A DNA stretch of 64,000 nt, taken from JAIKWW01 sp052169645. Lineage in GTDB: Bacteria; Bacillota; Clostridia; Peptostreptococcales; Anaerovoracaceae. Position 1 is the stretch's first letter. Each line of letters opens with the position of its first letter. The notes under the pieces are model-generated. The model was not told the DNA's origin. It worked only from the letters and a program-made list of their open reading frames with translations, and did no database searches. The DNA lies in the NCBI GenBank assembly GCA_052169645.1, contig JBQNCA010000006.1, forward strand, positions 1 to 64,000, read 5' to 3'. The position numbers and the translations under genes were made by a program. Positions 42,522 through 52,185 of the stretch are shown here, one piece after another.

Positions 42522-43631
42522 CTATTTAAGATTTTCAGGATTAAGAGCATTCAATTCGGGAACTGTAAAAAGTCCGTCTTTTCTGATCAGCACATCATCG
42601 AACCAAATTTCTCCGCCACCGTAATCCTTTCGCTGTATAAGAACCAAGTCCCAATGTACAGCCGATTTATTACCGTTCGGAGCATCTTCATAGCATGCTC
42701 CCGGTGTGAGATGAATGCTCCCGCATATTTTTTCATCAAAAAGAGTATCCTTCATAGGATGCAGAATATACGGATTTACCCCTATTGCAAATTCCCCGAA
42801 GTATCTTGCGCCTTCGTCGGTATCCAAAAGCTTGTTTATCCGATCGGTATCATTAGCCTCGGCTTTTACAATTTTACCGTTTTTTATATGTAATATTATA
42901 TTTTCATATGTAAAGCCCTGCTCAAGAGACATGGTATTATATGAAATCACTCCGTTTGCGGAATCACGCACAGGTGCGGTATAGACTTCACCGTCAGGTA
43001 TATTATATTTGCCGTCGCACTTTATCGCGGGAATATTCTTTATGGAAAAGCTCAAATCCGTTCCGGGAGATATAAGCCTTACCTTATCTGTTCGATTCAT
43101 CAAATCCACGAGCGAATCCATAGCATCCGACATTTTTTTATAATCCAAAGTGCATACATCGTAATAGAAATTTTCAAAAGCTTCCAAGCTCATGTTTGCC
43201 GATTGAGCCATGGAGTAATTGGGATATCGCATGATAGTCCATTTGGTATTGTTTACTCTTTCATCGAGTACCGGTCTTAAAATTTTGCTGTAAAGATTGA
43301 GCTTTTCGGCGGGGACATCGGAAAGCTCAGAGCTGTTGTCCGAAGCCCTCACTGCGATATAAGCATCCATCCCTTTCATCCGCTCAAGCTCATAATCTCT
43401 CATATACTCCAGCTGCTCCGCCGTGCACTGCATTATGATTTCACGATTCAAGGTGGAATCGCCGAGTCCTATATAGGGATATCCGCCTGCCGCATATACC
43501 GCCCTTATAATATCTTTTATAAGCGGCTTTGCAGAGGTTCCCACCTCTTCTATAAGAACTCTTTCTCCCGGCTTTACACTGCAGGAGTAGTTCACTATCA
43601 TTTCAGCCAATTTTTTGTTTCTGTCACTCAT
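42522..43631 (-). CDS. M29-family aminopeptidase (369 aa)
   Basis: A metallo-aminopeptidase of the AmpS/AmpT/AmpII family. The two-metal site is visible in the second half: GEVYTAP (glutamate), GEFAIGVNPY (glutamate), GSIHLTPG (histidine) and SAVHWDLVL (histidine and aspartate). The N-terminal domain has the typical PGERVLIEE start. It lies 15 bp after deoD, in the aroF-deoD-aminopeptidase unit. It probably releases amino acids from peptides in the cytoplasm. Confidence 0.92.
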   Translation of the reverse strand: MSDRNKKLAEMIVNYSCSVKPGERVLIEEVGTSAKPLIKDIIRAVYAAGGYPYIGLGDSTLNREIIMQCTAEQLEYMRDYELERMKGMDAYIAVRASDNSSELSDVPAEKLNLYSKILRPVLDERVNNTKWTIMRYPNYSMAQSANMSLEAFENFYYDVCTLDYKKMSDAMDSLVDLMNRTDKVRLISPGTDLSFSIKNIPAIKCDGKYNIPDGEVYTAPVRDSANGVISYNTMSLEQGFTYENIILHIKNGKIVKAEANDTDRINKLLDTDEGARYFGEFAIGVNPYILHPMKDTLFDEKICGSIHLTPGACYEDAPNGNKSAVHWDLVLIQRKDYGGGEIWFDDVLIRKDGLFTVPELNALNPENLK

Positions 43632-43646
43632 AACATTCCCTTAATA

Positions 43647-44363
43647 TCATTCTATATGTTCAAGCATTCCGAGCGCAGTTCCTATCATATCTTTAAAAGA
43701 CTTTTCACGCTCATCCGAACTAAGTCTGCCGCCTGTCACAAAGTTGTCGCTTATGGTCATCATTGCCAAAGCATTCGCTTTCAGACGAGCTGCATTCATA
43801 TACAGAGCGGCTGCTTCCATTTCTACCGCCAATACACCCATCTTTGACCATTTGAGCCATGTATCCGGATTGTCATCGTAGAATACGTCCACAGATACAA
43901 CGTTGCCCGCCTTTATTTTTATTCCCTTCTCATCCGCAGATTTTTTTGCAGCTATCAGCAAATCAAGATTTGCAGAGGGTGAAAAATTCCCCGGCAACTC
44001 ATAGGTATATTGAAAACGGGAATCTGTAGAAGCCGAAACGGCGAGAACTATATCATTGAGGTCTATATCCTCCTGGTATGAGCCTGCCGAGCCTATACGA
44101 ATAAGATTTTCACAACCGTACACAGCTATCAATTCATGCGAATATATAGCCATGGACGGCATACCCATTCCCGTTCCCATAACGGAAATTTCTTTCCCGT
44201 TATAGCTGCCCGTATATCCGAACATATTTCTGGTTTTATTGAAGCAGACCGCATCCTCAAAATAATTTTCGGCTATGAATTTCGCTCTCAGAGGATCTCC
44301 GGGTAATAATATTGTTTTTGCAATATCGCCGACTGCCGCATCTATGTGATTTGACGCTCCCAT
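43647..44363 (-). CDS. deoD: Purine-nucleoside phosphorylase, DeoD type (238 aa)
   Basis: Cleaves purine nucleosides with phosphate for salvage. GDPLRAKFIAE (phosphate contact), GTGMGMPS, RIGSAG and the EMEAAALY base-binding motif are all present, and the C-terminal ISDNFVTGG carries the catalytic aspartate. It has the length of trimeric-type hexameric DeoD. AGAGGTG precedes the ATG. It is 9 bp after aroF. Confidence 0.95.
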   Translation of the reverse strand: MGASNHIDAAVGDIAKTILLPGDPLRAKFIAENYFEDAVCFNKTRNMFGYTGSYNGKEISVMGTGMGMPSMAIYSHELIAVYGCENLIRIGSAGSYQEDIDLNDIVLAVSASTDSRFQYTYELPGNFSPSANLDLLIAAKKSADEKGIKIKAGNVVSVDVFYDDNPDTWLKWSKMGVLAVEMEAAALYMNAARLKANALAMMTISDNFVTGGRLSSDEREKSFKDMIGTALGMLEHIE

Positions 44364-44372
44364 TTTTCACCT

Positions 44373-45386
44373 CTATTCCATTGTCTTTCCGAAGAACTCT
44401 ACTGTTTTGCGTATCTTGCCCATGAGAATATCAAAGCCTTCAGGTGTCATAGATTGAGGCCCGTCGCACAATGCGGATTCGGGATCATTATGAACCTCTA
44501 TCATCAATCCGTCTGCACCCGCGGCAATAGCCGCCATAGACAACGGTTCAACCATCCAACGTATACCTGCGGCATGGCTCGGATCGATTATTATAGGCAG
44601 ATGTGTCATTCTTCTCAGCATAGGAATGGCTGAAATATCCAAAGTGTTTCTCGTAGAGGTTTCAAATGTTCTGATACCTCGCTCACACAATATAACATTT
44701 TCATTTCCGCCCGCCATTATGTACTCGGCACTCATAAGCAGCTCTTCCAATGTGTTTGCCAATCCTCGTTTTAAAAGAACCGTCTTATTGGTTTTTCCTG
44801 CCGCCTTTAAAAGCTGAAAATTCTGCATATTGCGAGCACCTATCTGAATCACGTCGACATCATCGAAAAGCTCAAGATGCTCAGGAGTCATAACCTCGGT
44901 TACAACAGGCAACCGTGTAGCTTCCTTGGCTTTAAGCAAAAGCTTTAATCCGTCATTTTGCAAACCTTGGAAGGAATATGGCGAAGTTCTCGGCTTAAAT
45001 GCTCCTCCCCTTAGCAGATGCGCTCCGCTCTTCTTCACATCCATAGCAACTTTTGTAATCTGTTCTTCCGTTTCTATGGAGCATGGTCCTGCTATTACCT
45101 GGAAATGACCGCCGCCGATTTTTCTGCCGTTTATTTCTATGATGCTGTCGGAAGGGTGCATTTTTCTGTTTGCTGCTTTATAAGGCTCCTGCACTCTCTT
45201 TACATCTTTTACTACCTCATTCGCCATGAGATAATCGGCATCTATAATGGAAGTATCTCCGACAAGCCCCCACAGCACGGTATCCATGCCTTTTGATTCG
45301 TGAATTTCAAACCCGAGCGCTTTAAGCTTGCCCTTTAAAATAGCAATTTTTTCTTTATCCGATCCATTGTTTAATACAACTATCAT
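44373..45386 (-). CDS. aroF: 3-deoxy-7-phosphoheptulonate (DAHP) synthase, type I beta (337 aa)
   Basis: First committed step of the aromatic pathway, from PEP and erythrose-4-phosphate. The N-terminal 70 residues form a ferredoxin-like regulatory domain (MIVVLNNGSDKEKIAILKGK) as in Thermotoga-type enzymes, which may confer feedback control. The barrel has IAGPCSIET, LRGGAFKPRTSPYSFQGL, KRGLANTLEE and PIIIDPSHAAG. It is the first gene of a unit with deoD and the aminopeptidase, an association with no obvious metabolic logic. aroK lies in another operon of this window. Confidence 0.95.
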   Translation of the reverse strand: MIVVLNNGSDKEKIAILKGKLKALGFEIHESKGMDTVLWGLVGDTSIIDADYLMANEVVKDVKRVQEPYKAANRKMHPSDSIIEINGRKIGGGHFQVIAGPCSIETEEQITKVAMDVKKSGAHLLRGGAFKPRTSPYSFQGLQNDGLKLLLKAKEATRLPVVTEVMTPEHLELFDDVDVIQIGARNMQNFQLLKAAGKTNKTVLLKRGLANTLEELLMSAEYIMAGGNENVILCERGIRTFETSTRNTLDISAIPMLRRMTHLPIIIDPSHAAGIRWMVEPLSMAAIAAGADGLMIEVHNDPESALCDGPQSMTPEGFDILMGKIRKTVEFFGKTME

Positions 45387-45427
45387 TTATCCACCTCCAT
45401 ATACGATTCATACCTTTATATGCACAA

Positions 45428-45456
45428 AGCTGTTCCAATATGAAATTGGAACAGCT
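45428..45456 (-). terminator. Hairpin downstream of pyc
   Basis: Perfect 12-bp inverted repeat AGCTGTTCCAAT / ATTGGAACAGCT with a 5-nt loop, 46 bp past the pyc stop. The downstream U-run is poor, so termination efficiency is uncertain. Confidence 0.6.
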
Positions 45457-45501
45457 CTGGGTTACAAAGCCATCCTAATATCAGATGACTTATTTATTTT
45501 A

Positions 45502-48500
45502 TTAAGCTTCCTTTACAAGCTTGGCGATAAGCTGTCCCGACACGACCTGCTCACCCTGCTTTACATAAATCTTATCTATTACACCATCTATAGTTGATAT
45601 GATATTGGTTTCCATTTTCATTGCTTCAATTACGGCAATAGGCTGACCTGCAGTAACCGTATCGCCTTCCGCACACAGGAATTTTACAATATTTCCCGGA
45701 ATATTGGCTCCGATTTCGTTTTCATTATCGGCATCAGCCATTATAATGGACTGCTTGCTGGCTTTGGTCTGAGCTTCCTTATCCTTTATATGTATAGTTC
45801 TCATCAAACCGTTTACCTGGAAAGTAAGCTCTCTGTCACCGTTTTCATCAGAATCCTTGATTTCAACAAGTTTTATTACCAGCACCTTGCCTTCTTCAAT
45901 CTCAACCTCACAGATAGAGCCTTCGCTTATTCCGTGGAAGAATATATCGCTTTCCATACGACGGAAAGGACCTTCCTTCTTCTGAGATATCAGATAATCC
46001 TCAAATACCTTAGGATACAGAGAATAACTGATTATATCCTTATCTGTAGCTTCTATGCCGAACTTTGTGTTCAGATGCTCTCTGATAGCTTCAAAGTCTT
46101 CATCAGGAAGCAGCTTGCCCGGTCTTACAGTTATCGGCTCCTTGCCCTTAAGAACCAAATCTCTCAGCTTTTCAGGAAATCCGCCCTCAGGCTGACCCAT
46201 CATTCCTTCAAAATATGAAACAATCGAATCAGGGAAATCCATATCCTTTGCCTTCTCGTATATATTCTGAGGAGTCAAATCATTCTGAACCATAAATATC
46301 GCCATATCACCAACAGCCTTTGATGAAGGTGTTACCTTTATGATATCGCCGAGCATCTGATTTACGTTGACATACATCTCCTTCACATCTTGGAACTTAT
46401 GCTCCAATCCGAAGCTTGCAACCTGCGGCTTGAGATTGGAATACTGACCTCCCGGTATTTCATACTTGTAAATTTCCGCCGAACCGTTCTTAAGCTCGGA
46501 TTCAAAATCCGCATATACAGGTCTTACTCCGCTCCAATAAGTCGCAATTTCCTGCAATCCGTCAATATCCATACCTGTAGCTCTTTCAGTATTTTCCAAG
46601 GCTGCAACAGTGGAGTTGAGAGGCGGCTGACTTGTGAGCCCCGCCATGCTGTCAAAAGCCGCATCTACTATATCTACGCCCGCCATAGCCGCCATCATAA
46701 GCGTAGCACCGCCGTTTCCGCTGGTATCGTGAGTATGGAGATGAATAGGAACCCCTACCTCTTCCTTTAATGTTTTGATAAGCTTATGAGCCGCCATAGG
46801 TTTTAACAAGCTGGACATATCCTTTATGGCAATAATATGAGTTCCGGCTTTTTCAAGCTCCTTGGCTTTATTTACATAATACTGAAGCGTATATTTATCT
46901 CTCGTCTCATCCAAGATATCGCCTGTATAGCACATAGTAGCCTCAAGAATTTTGCCCTGATTGAGAACCTCATCCATAGCTACGGACATGCCTTCTATCC
47001 AGTTCAAAGAATCGAATACACGGAATACGTCTACTCCTGCCTTCGCAGATTCCTGAACGAATTTACGCACCACATTATCCGGAGCATTCTTATAGCCTAC
47101 GGTGTTTGCACCTCTGAGCAGCATCTGCATGAGGACATTAGGTATCTTTCTCTTGAGAGTATCAAGTCTTTCCCACGGATCTTCTTTAAGGAAACGGTAT
47201 GCTACATCAAAGGTTGCTCCTCCCCACATTTCAAGCGAGAATAAATCCTTGCCGTATACAGCGTATGCGGGAGCTATGCGTTCCATATCTATAGTACGCA
47301 TTCTTGTCGCCATCAACGACTGATGCGCATCTCTCATCGTTGTATCCGTGAATAGCAGTTTTTTCTGCGCCAAAATCCAATCAACAAGTCCTTTTGCGCC
47401 CTTCTCGTCAAAAATTTGTCTTGTACCTCTGAGTGTAGGAATTATGGATTCATCGACCTTAGGAACTGCAGCTAAATCTGCAGGAGGATTTGTCCACTTA
47501 ACTTCATTTACGGCTTTGTTGCCGAGGAAGCGCAAAACCTTGCCTTCATATTCCTGATCCATGGATTCATTTAATAGATCCGGGTTGTTGTCAATGAAGC
47601 CCGTATTACATTCACCTGCTTTGAAAGTAGGATGATTCAAAACATTTAAAAGAAAGTTTCTGTTTGTTTTTACACCCTTTACCTGCAATTCGTTGAGAGC
47701 ACGGATAGCTTTTCTTGTAGCATCTTCAAAATTTCTTCCGAAAGAGCAAATCTTTACCAGCAAGCTGTCATAATAAGGAGTGATTACCGCTCCTGTAAAT
47801 CCGTTACCTCCATCAAGTCTGACACCGTTACCTGAACCTGTTGAGTAAAACTCTATGCGACCCGTATCAGGTGCAAACTGATTTGCCGGATCCTCGGTGG
47901 TGATCCTGCACTGTATAGCAGCTCCGTTAAGCTTAACCGAGCTCTGAGATGTTATACCGATTTCCTTGGAATCCAACGGATAGCCCTCGGCAATCAATAT
48001 CTGCGACTGCACAATGTCTATTCCCGTAACCAACTCGGAAACTGTGTGCTCCACCTGGATACGAGGATTCATCTCTATAAAATAATGTTCGCCGTTCTGA
48101 TCTACGAGAAATTCAATGGTACCTGCACTCCTGTAATTTACATGTCTTGCTATCTTGAGCGCATCTGCACATATAGCCTGTCTCTGCTCTTCTGTAATGG
48201 CCTGAGCAGGTGTAAATTCTATAACCTTCTGGTGACGACGCTGTATAGAGCAGTCTCTTTCAAAGAGATGTACTATATTTCCGTGCTTATCTCCCAGAAC
48301 CTGAACTTCAATATGCTTTGGATGTTCTATATATTTTTCTATGAAGATATCATCTATGCCGAATGCCTTGCGAGCCTCACTCTGTGCGCTGTTAAACTCC
48401 GGAATAAGCTCCTCGGGATCTCTGACTATACGCATACCTCTGCCGCCGCCGCCTGCAGATGCCTTCAGCATTACGGGATATCCGCAAAAATCGGCGAATT

Positions 48501-48945
48501 TCTTTGCATCCGCCTCATTCTTAATAGCTTCTTCCACGCCCGGAATGGTAGGAACGCCTACAGTATGAGCTACTATCTTTGACTGAATTTTGTCACCCAA
48601 AGCATTCATCATGACATGAGTAGGTCCTATAAATTCAATTCCCGCTTCTTCACATTCCTTTGCAAAATCAGAATTTTCAGCTAAAAATCCGTATCCCGGA
48701 TGTATGGCATCTACGCCCTTAGCTTTTGCAAGCTCTATAATCTCGGTTATTCCGAGGTATGCATCGACAGGACTCTTGCCCTTGCCGACTTTATACGATT
48801 CATCAGCCTTGCTTCTGAACAATGCGTTTTTATCCTCTTCCGAATAAATCGCAACCGTTCTTATTCCGAGCTCACTGCATGCTCTGAATATTCTGATAGC
48901 AATCTCGCCTCTGTTAGCTACAAGAATTTTTTTAAATTTCTTCAT
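45502..48945 (-). CDS. pyc: Pyruvate carboxylase (1147 aa)
   Basis: Biotin enzyme converting pyruvate to oxaloacetate. Biotin carboxylase domain about 1-450 (KILVANRGEIAIRIFRAC, the GGGGRGMR ATP loop, EMNPRIQVEHTV), carboxyltransferase barrel about 525-800 (TTMRDAHQSLMATR, HLHTHDTSGNG), a linker and tetramerisation region, then the biotin carrier at the end with the AMKMETN lysine. I start at ATG 48945 (MKKFKKILVANRG), preceded by GGGGGA; the upstream ATG at 48984 would add 13 non-homologous residues. Complete and monocistronic. It fills oxaloacetate pools for biosynthesis. Confidence 0.96.
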   Translation of the reverse strand: MKKFKKILVANRGEIAIRIFRACSELGIRTVAIYSEEDKNALFRSKADESYKVGKGKSPVDAYLGITEIIELAKAKGVDAIHPGYGFLAENSDFAKECEEAGIEFIGPTHVMMNALGDKIQSKIVAHTVGVPTIPGVEEAIKNEADAKKFADFCGYPVMLKASAGGGGRGMRIVRDPEELIPEFNSAQSEARKAFGIDDIFIEKYIEHPKHIEVQVLGDKHGNIVHLFERDCSIQRRHQKVIEFTPAQAITEEQRQAICADALKIARHVNYRSAGTIEFLVDQNGEHYFIEMNPRIQVEHTVSELVTGIDIVQSQILIAEGYPLDSKEIGITSQSSVKLNGAAIQCRITTEDPANQFAPDTGRIEFYSTGSGNGVRLDGGNGFTGAVITPYYDSLLVKICSFGRNFEDATRKAIRALNELQVKGVKTNRNFLLNVLNHPTFKAGECNTGFIDNNPDLLNESMDQEYEGKVLRFLGNKAVNEVKWTNPPADLAAVPKVDESIIPTLRGTRQIFDEKGAKGLVDWILAQKKLLFTDTTMRDAHQSLMATRMRTIDMERIAPAYAVYGKDLFSLEMWGGATFDVAYRFLKEDPWERLDTLKRKIPNVLMQMLLRGANTVGYKNAPDNVVRKFVQESAKAGVDVFRVFDSLNWIEGMSVAMDEVLNQGKILEATMCYTGDILDETRDKYTLQYYVNKAKELEKAGTHIIAIKDMSSLLKPMAAHKLIKTLKEEVGVPIHLHTHDTSGNGGATLMMAAMAGVDIVDAAFDSMAGLTSQPPLNSTVAALENTERATGMDIDGLQEIATYWSGVRPVYADFESELKNGSAEIYKYEIPGGQYSNLKPQVASFGLEHKFQDVKEMYVNVNQMLGDIIKVTPSSKAVGDMAIFMVQNDLTPQNIYEKAKDMDFPDSIVSYFEGMMGQPEGGFPEKLRDLVLKGKEPITVRPGKLLPDEDFEAIREHLNTKFGIEATDKDIISYSLYPKVFEDYLISQKKEGPFRRMESDIFFHGISEGSICEVEIEEGKVLVIKLVEIKDSDENGDRELTFQVNGLMRTIHIKDKEAQTKASKQSIIMADADNENEIGANIPGNIVKFLCAEGDTVTAGQPIAVIEAMKMETNIISTIDGVIDKIYVKQGEQVVSGQLIAKLVKEA

Positions 48946-49055
48946 ACTTAAATTTCCCCCACTACAATAAAATCTGAATTTCAAATAATTTAAATCTAAG
49001 ATTTATATTTATGTCCTAAAATCTGACATTTATTCGACAGCTGACTGCGTTTTAA

Positions 49056-50471
49056 TCAAAACACGAGCTTTTCTTTTATATAAGCTGCAACTTTTTCCAT
49101 AGATATTCTTATCTGATCCATGGTATCTCTGTCACGAACGGTTACACAGCCGTCAATTTCAGTATCCGGATCTATGGTAATGCAGTAAGGTGTACCTATC
49201 TCGTCCTGTCTCCTGTAACGCTTGCCTATGCTTCCCGTGACATCATAATCCACGGTGAAATGCCTTGAAAGCTCATCTGCAAACGCTTCCGCTTTTTCCG
49301 ACTGCTTCTTGGTAAGCGGCAGAACCGCAGCCTTATAAGGAGCTATAACCGGATGAAAATGCAGTACCACTCTTTTATCTTCTTTTCCGTTTGCACCGAC
49401 TACTGTTTCTTCATCATATGCATCGCAAAGAAAAGCAAGCGTCATACGATCGGCACCGAGGGAAGGCTCTATGCAATACGGAATAAACTTTTCTCCGGTT
49501 TCGGCATCCTGCACCGTCATATCCTGACCTGAATATTCCTGATGACTGCGCAGGTCATAATCCGTCCGATTTGCTATTCCCCAAAGCTCGCCCCAGCCGA
49601 ACGGGAACAGATACTCAATATCGGTAGTACATTTGCTGTAATGAGATAATTCTTCTTTCTTGTGATCTCTCATACGCATGTTCTCTTCTTTAATTCCGAG
49701 GCTGCGCAGGAAATCCGGGCAGAACCGTCTCCAGTAATCGAACCATTCCATATCGGTTCCCGGCTTGCAGAAAAATTCCAGCTCCATTTGTTCGAATTCT
49801 CTGGTTCTGAATGTAAAGTTTCCCGGAGTTATCTCATTTCTGAAAGATTTACCTATCTGTGCTATACCGAAAGGCATCTTTTTTCTTGAAGTTCTCTGTA
49901 CATTTTTAAAATTTACAAATATACCCTGCGCCGTCTCGGGTCTTAAAAATATCTCCGCTGAGCTGTCCTCTGTAACACCCTGAAAAGTCTTGAACATAAG
50001 ATTAAACTGCCTGATAGGAGTAAAATCCTTATTACCGCAGGTAGGGCATTTTATTTCCTTATCTGCTATATAATTTTCCATTTGTTCATTTGACCAGCCG
50101 TCAGCAACATCGTCTATACCGTGCTTGTCAAAATAATCTTCGATCATCTTATCAGCACGGAACCTTTCATGACATACTTTGCAGTCTATCTGCGGGTCAC
50201 TGAAATTCCCCACATGACCGGAAGCCTCCCATGTGCGTGGATTCATCAATATAGCCGCATCTATGCCTACATTGTATTTACATTCATGAATGAATTTTTT
50301 TGTCCACGCCTTTTTTACATTATTTTTGAGTTCCACCCCGACCGGTCCGTAGTCCCATGTGTTTGCAAGTCCTCCGTATATCTCGGAGCCGGGGAATACA
50401 AAACCTCTCGACTTGGCAAGAGATACTATTGTTTCCATAGTAAATTCTCTGTGCTGAATCTTGCTGCTCAT
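49056..50471 (-). CDS. glyQS: Glycyl-tRNA synthetase, dimeric (alpha2) type (471 aa)
   Basis: Class II synthetase of the eukaryote/archaeal-like alpha2 type. Features: the N-terminal FVFPGSEIYGGLANTWDYGPVG, zinc-like pairs CKVCHE and CPTCGNKDF, LRPETAQGIFVNFKN, motif 2 FRNEITP, and the C-terminal anticodon-binding domain (VAPYKAAVLPL-type, TIDPDTEIDGCVTVRDRD). Start ATG 50471 has AGGAG about 9 nt upstream; the earlier ATG at 50528 has none. About 120 bp separate it from the upstream DUF4342 terminator; I saw no T-box here. Confidence 0.95.
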   Translation of the reverse strand: MSSKIQHREFTMETIVSLAKSRGFVFPGSEIYGGLANTWDYGPVGVELKNNVKKAWTKKFIHECKYNVGIDAAILMNPRTWEASGHVGNFSDPQIDCKVCHERFRADKMIEDYFDKHGIDDVADGWSNEQMENYIADKEIKCPTCGNKDFTPIRQFNLMFKTFQGVTEDSSAEIFLRPETAQGIFVNFKNVQRTSRKKMPFGIAQIGKSFRNEITPGNFTFRTREFEQMELEFFCKPGTDMEWFDYWRRFCPDFLRSLGIKEENMRMRDHKKEELSHYSKCTTDIEYLFPFGWGELWGIANRTDYDLRSHQEYSGQDMTVQDAETGEKFIPYCIEPSLGADRMTLAFLCDAYDEETVVGANGKEDKRVVLHFHPVIAPYKAAVLPLTKKQSEKAEAFADELSRHFTVDYDVTGSIGKRYRRQDEIGTPYCITIDPDTEIDGCVTVRDRDTMDQIRISMEKVAAYIKEKLVF

Positions 50472-50588
50472 TATACTTTTTCTCCTGTAGTTTATATTTA
50501 AATAATCACGAATCGTGCCGAAGCTCAAATGTGAATCTATGCTTCACCTAAACAGCGATAAAGCACAATACCTGAATATTATATTTTA

Positions 50589-50626
50589 AAGACAGCGCAA
50601 TTACAACAAGTTGTACACGCTGTCTT
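50589..50626 (-). terminator. Terminator of the DUF4342 gene
   Basis: Arms AAGACAGCG (50589-50597) and CGCTGTCTT (50618-50626) with further TTACAAC/GTTGTA pairing inside, followed on the minus strand by TTTAAAAT. Confidence 0.6.
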
Positions 50627-50645
50627 ATAAATCACTTTAATTTTT

Positions 50646-51422
50646 TTATTGAGATGAATCCTTCTCTTCATCCGCATTATCATCCTTGAACATGCGAACC
50701 GCATCATCGAATATTTCAGCAGCAGCCTCGACATCCTCCGAATTTTTCTCCGCATCGCTCTTCAAATCACAGGATGCCGCCTCTGTCGAGGCTTCCGGAG
50801 CAATCTCCGAATCATCATACACATCTGTCGCAGCTTCTGAAGAATCTTCATTTACTTCATAGATTTCTATTTCTATATCTTCATCATCGTCATCATCCGC
50901 ATTTTCCCAAAATTTTACATCTCGGTCATTCTTCACCTTATTTATCATGGAAGAAGCCTGATCCTTCATTGCTGAAAATGCATCAGCTCCTTTTTCCTTT
51001 ACATCCGAAAATGTTTCTGTAGCCTTCTCGCTTACATTGATGATTTCACCGTTATTCTTAACTATTTCAACACTGCATTTTGTACCTAAAGCTAACAGAG
51101 CAGCCAGCAGAACAGCCCAATAATCTACTACTATCAGACCCAATATTCCTACGTTTACAGGAATATTGAGAACTACGTTTCCGTCCTTTTTTACAATAAT
51201 CTTTGAGGCGTTGCCCTTTTTTACTATTTCTTTAACGGATTCTATAACACGGAATGCTCCGTCCTCAGCCTTTGATTGAGGAGTTATATCAATTTCATCC
51301 TCTATCATTATTATCGCATCCAAAACATTTCCGTCGGCCTTGAGCAGAGCCTCCTTGGCTTCCTTGTAGCTCACACCCGTTCTGTCCTTTACCAATTCTA
51401 TCTTTTCCAAGCTTATTTCCAT
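50646..51422 (-). CDS. DUF4342-domain protein with N-terminal UBA/TS-N-like domain (258 aa)
   Basis: Residues 1-45 resemble a UBA/TS-N helical domain (KIELVKDRTGVSYKEAKEALLKADGNVLDAIIMI). Residues about 60-120 form the DUF4342 part, with VNIPVNVGILGLIVVD as its hydrophobic core and a membrane-like stretch VDYWAVLLAALLALG. The last 120 residues are an acidic, low-complexity tail rich in D, E, S and A (for example ADDDDDEDIEIEIYEV). It has no known enzyme motif. It lies just downstream of recO in the same direction, with its own terminator. Function unknown; partner binding through the acidic tail is conceivable. Confidence 0.8.
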   Translation of the reverse strand: MEISLEKIELVKDRTGVSYKEAKEALLKADGNVLDAIIMIEDEIDITPQSKAEDGAFRVIESVKEIVKKGNASKIIVKKDGNVVLNIPVNVGILGLIVVDYWAVLLAALLALGTKCSVEIVKNNGEIINVSEKATETFSDVKEKGADAFSAMKDQASSMINKVKNDRDVKFWENADDDDDEDIEIEIYEVNEDSSEAATDVYDDSEIAPEASTEAASCDLKSDAEKNSEDVEAAAEIFDDAVRMFKDDNADEEKDSSQ

Positions 51423-51444
51423 AATAATACCGCCTTTCTATATC

Positions 51445-52185
51445 TTATATATAACATTCACTTTTAATCTTATCTATATCCAAATAGTATAAAATATATT
51501 CTCTGAAAATCTCATCTAATCTGACTGTTATGTCTGATGCAAGACTGAGTTTTTCAAATTCTTGCAGCGGATTGGCATAAATATACTTTAACGTTTGAAT
51601 TATATCAAATTTCAAATCGTAAAGCAATCGCATATTGACCGGTTCGGCTTTTTTACAATTGCTGCAAATCACACCTCCGTCAACGATACTGAACGCTTCA
51701 TACATATCGGATTTGCCGCATATTGCACAGGCGTCCAATATCGGAGTATATCCACAGAGGGCCAAAAGCTTCCATTTATATACCGTTATCAAGGTTGCAG
51801 CATCTCTTTTTCTTTTTACGAGCATGCGCATAAGATTTAAAATCATATCCAAAGCCTCGGTATTTTCCATATGCTCATTCATCATGCGATCCGTAAGTTC
51901 AAGTGCATATGAGGCACACATAAACTTTTCTATATCTTCACCTATCGCATAGAAACTCTCAATTGTTTCAGCCGAATCTACACTGTAGGAATTTCGTCCG
52001 GTAAAAATCGAATATCTGCCGTGCGTAAATGCTCTCACCGCCAGTGAGGATCTGTTTTTTCCGTTAGTCTTTATTCCGGTGCCCGCACTTATCTTTCCGT
52101 ATTTCCTCGTAAAAATAGTAAGCATTCGCTTATCATCGGCTATTTTAATCTGTCTTAATATTATGCCGTCAGTTTCGCTTATCAT
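51445..52185 (-). CDS. recO: DNA repair protein RecO (246 aa)
   Basis: Loads RecA through RecF-pathway recombination. N-terminal OB fold (EISETDGIILRQIKIADDKRML-like, KYGKISAGTGI), then a helical domain with a zinc motif CAICGK...CSNC near residues 150-185. Its ATG overlaps the era stop by one base (TAATG), so translation is coupled. Confidence 0.92.
   Translation of the reverse strand: MISETDGIILRQIKIADDKRMLTIFTRKYGKISAGTGIKTNGKNRSSLAVRAFTHGRYSIFTGRNSYSVDSAETIESFYAIGEDIEKFMCASYALELTDRMMNEHMENTEALDMILNLMRMLVKRKRDAATLITVYKWKLLALCGYTPILDACAICGKSDMYEAFSIVDGGVICSNCKKAEPVNMRLLYDLKFDIIQTLKYIYANPLQEFEKLSLASDITVRLDEIFREYILYYLDIDKIKSECYI

Noticed and set aside
50774..51022. His-rich 82-aa antisense ORF
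   Set aside because: Complement of the acidic Asp/Glu tail of the DUF4342 gene; the His-rich composition comes from the GAT/GAA repeats on the other strand.
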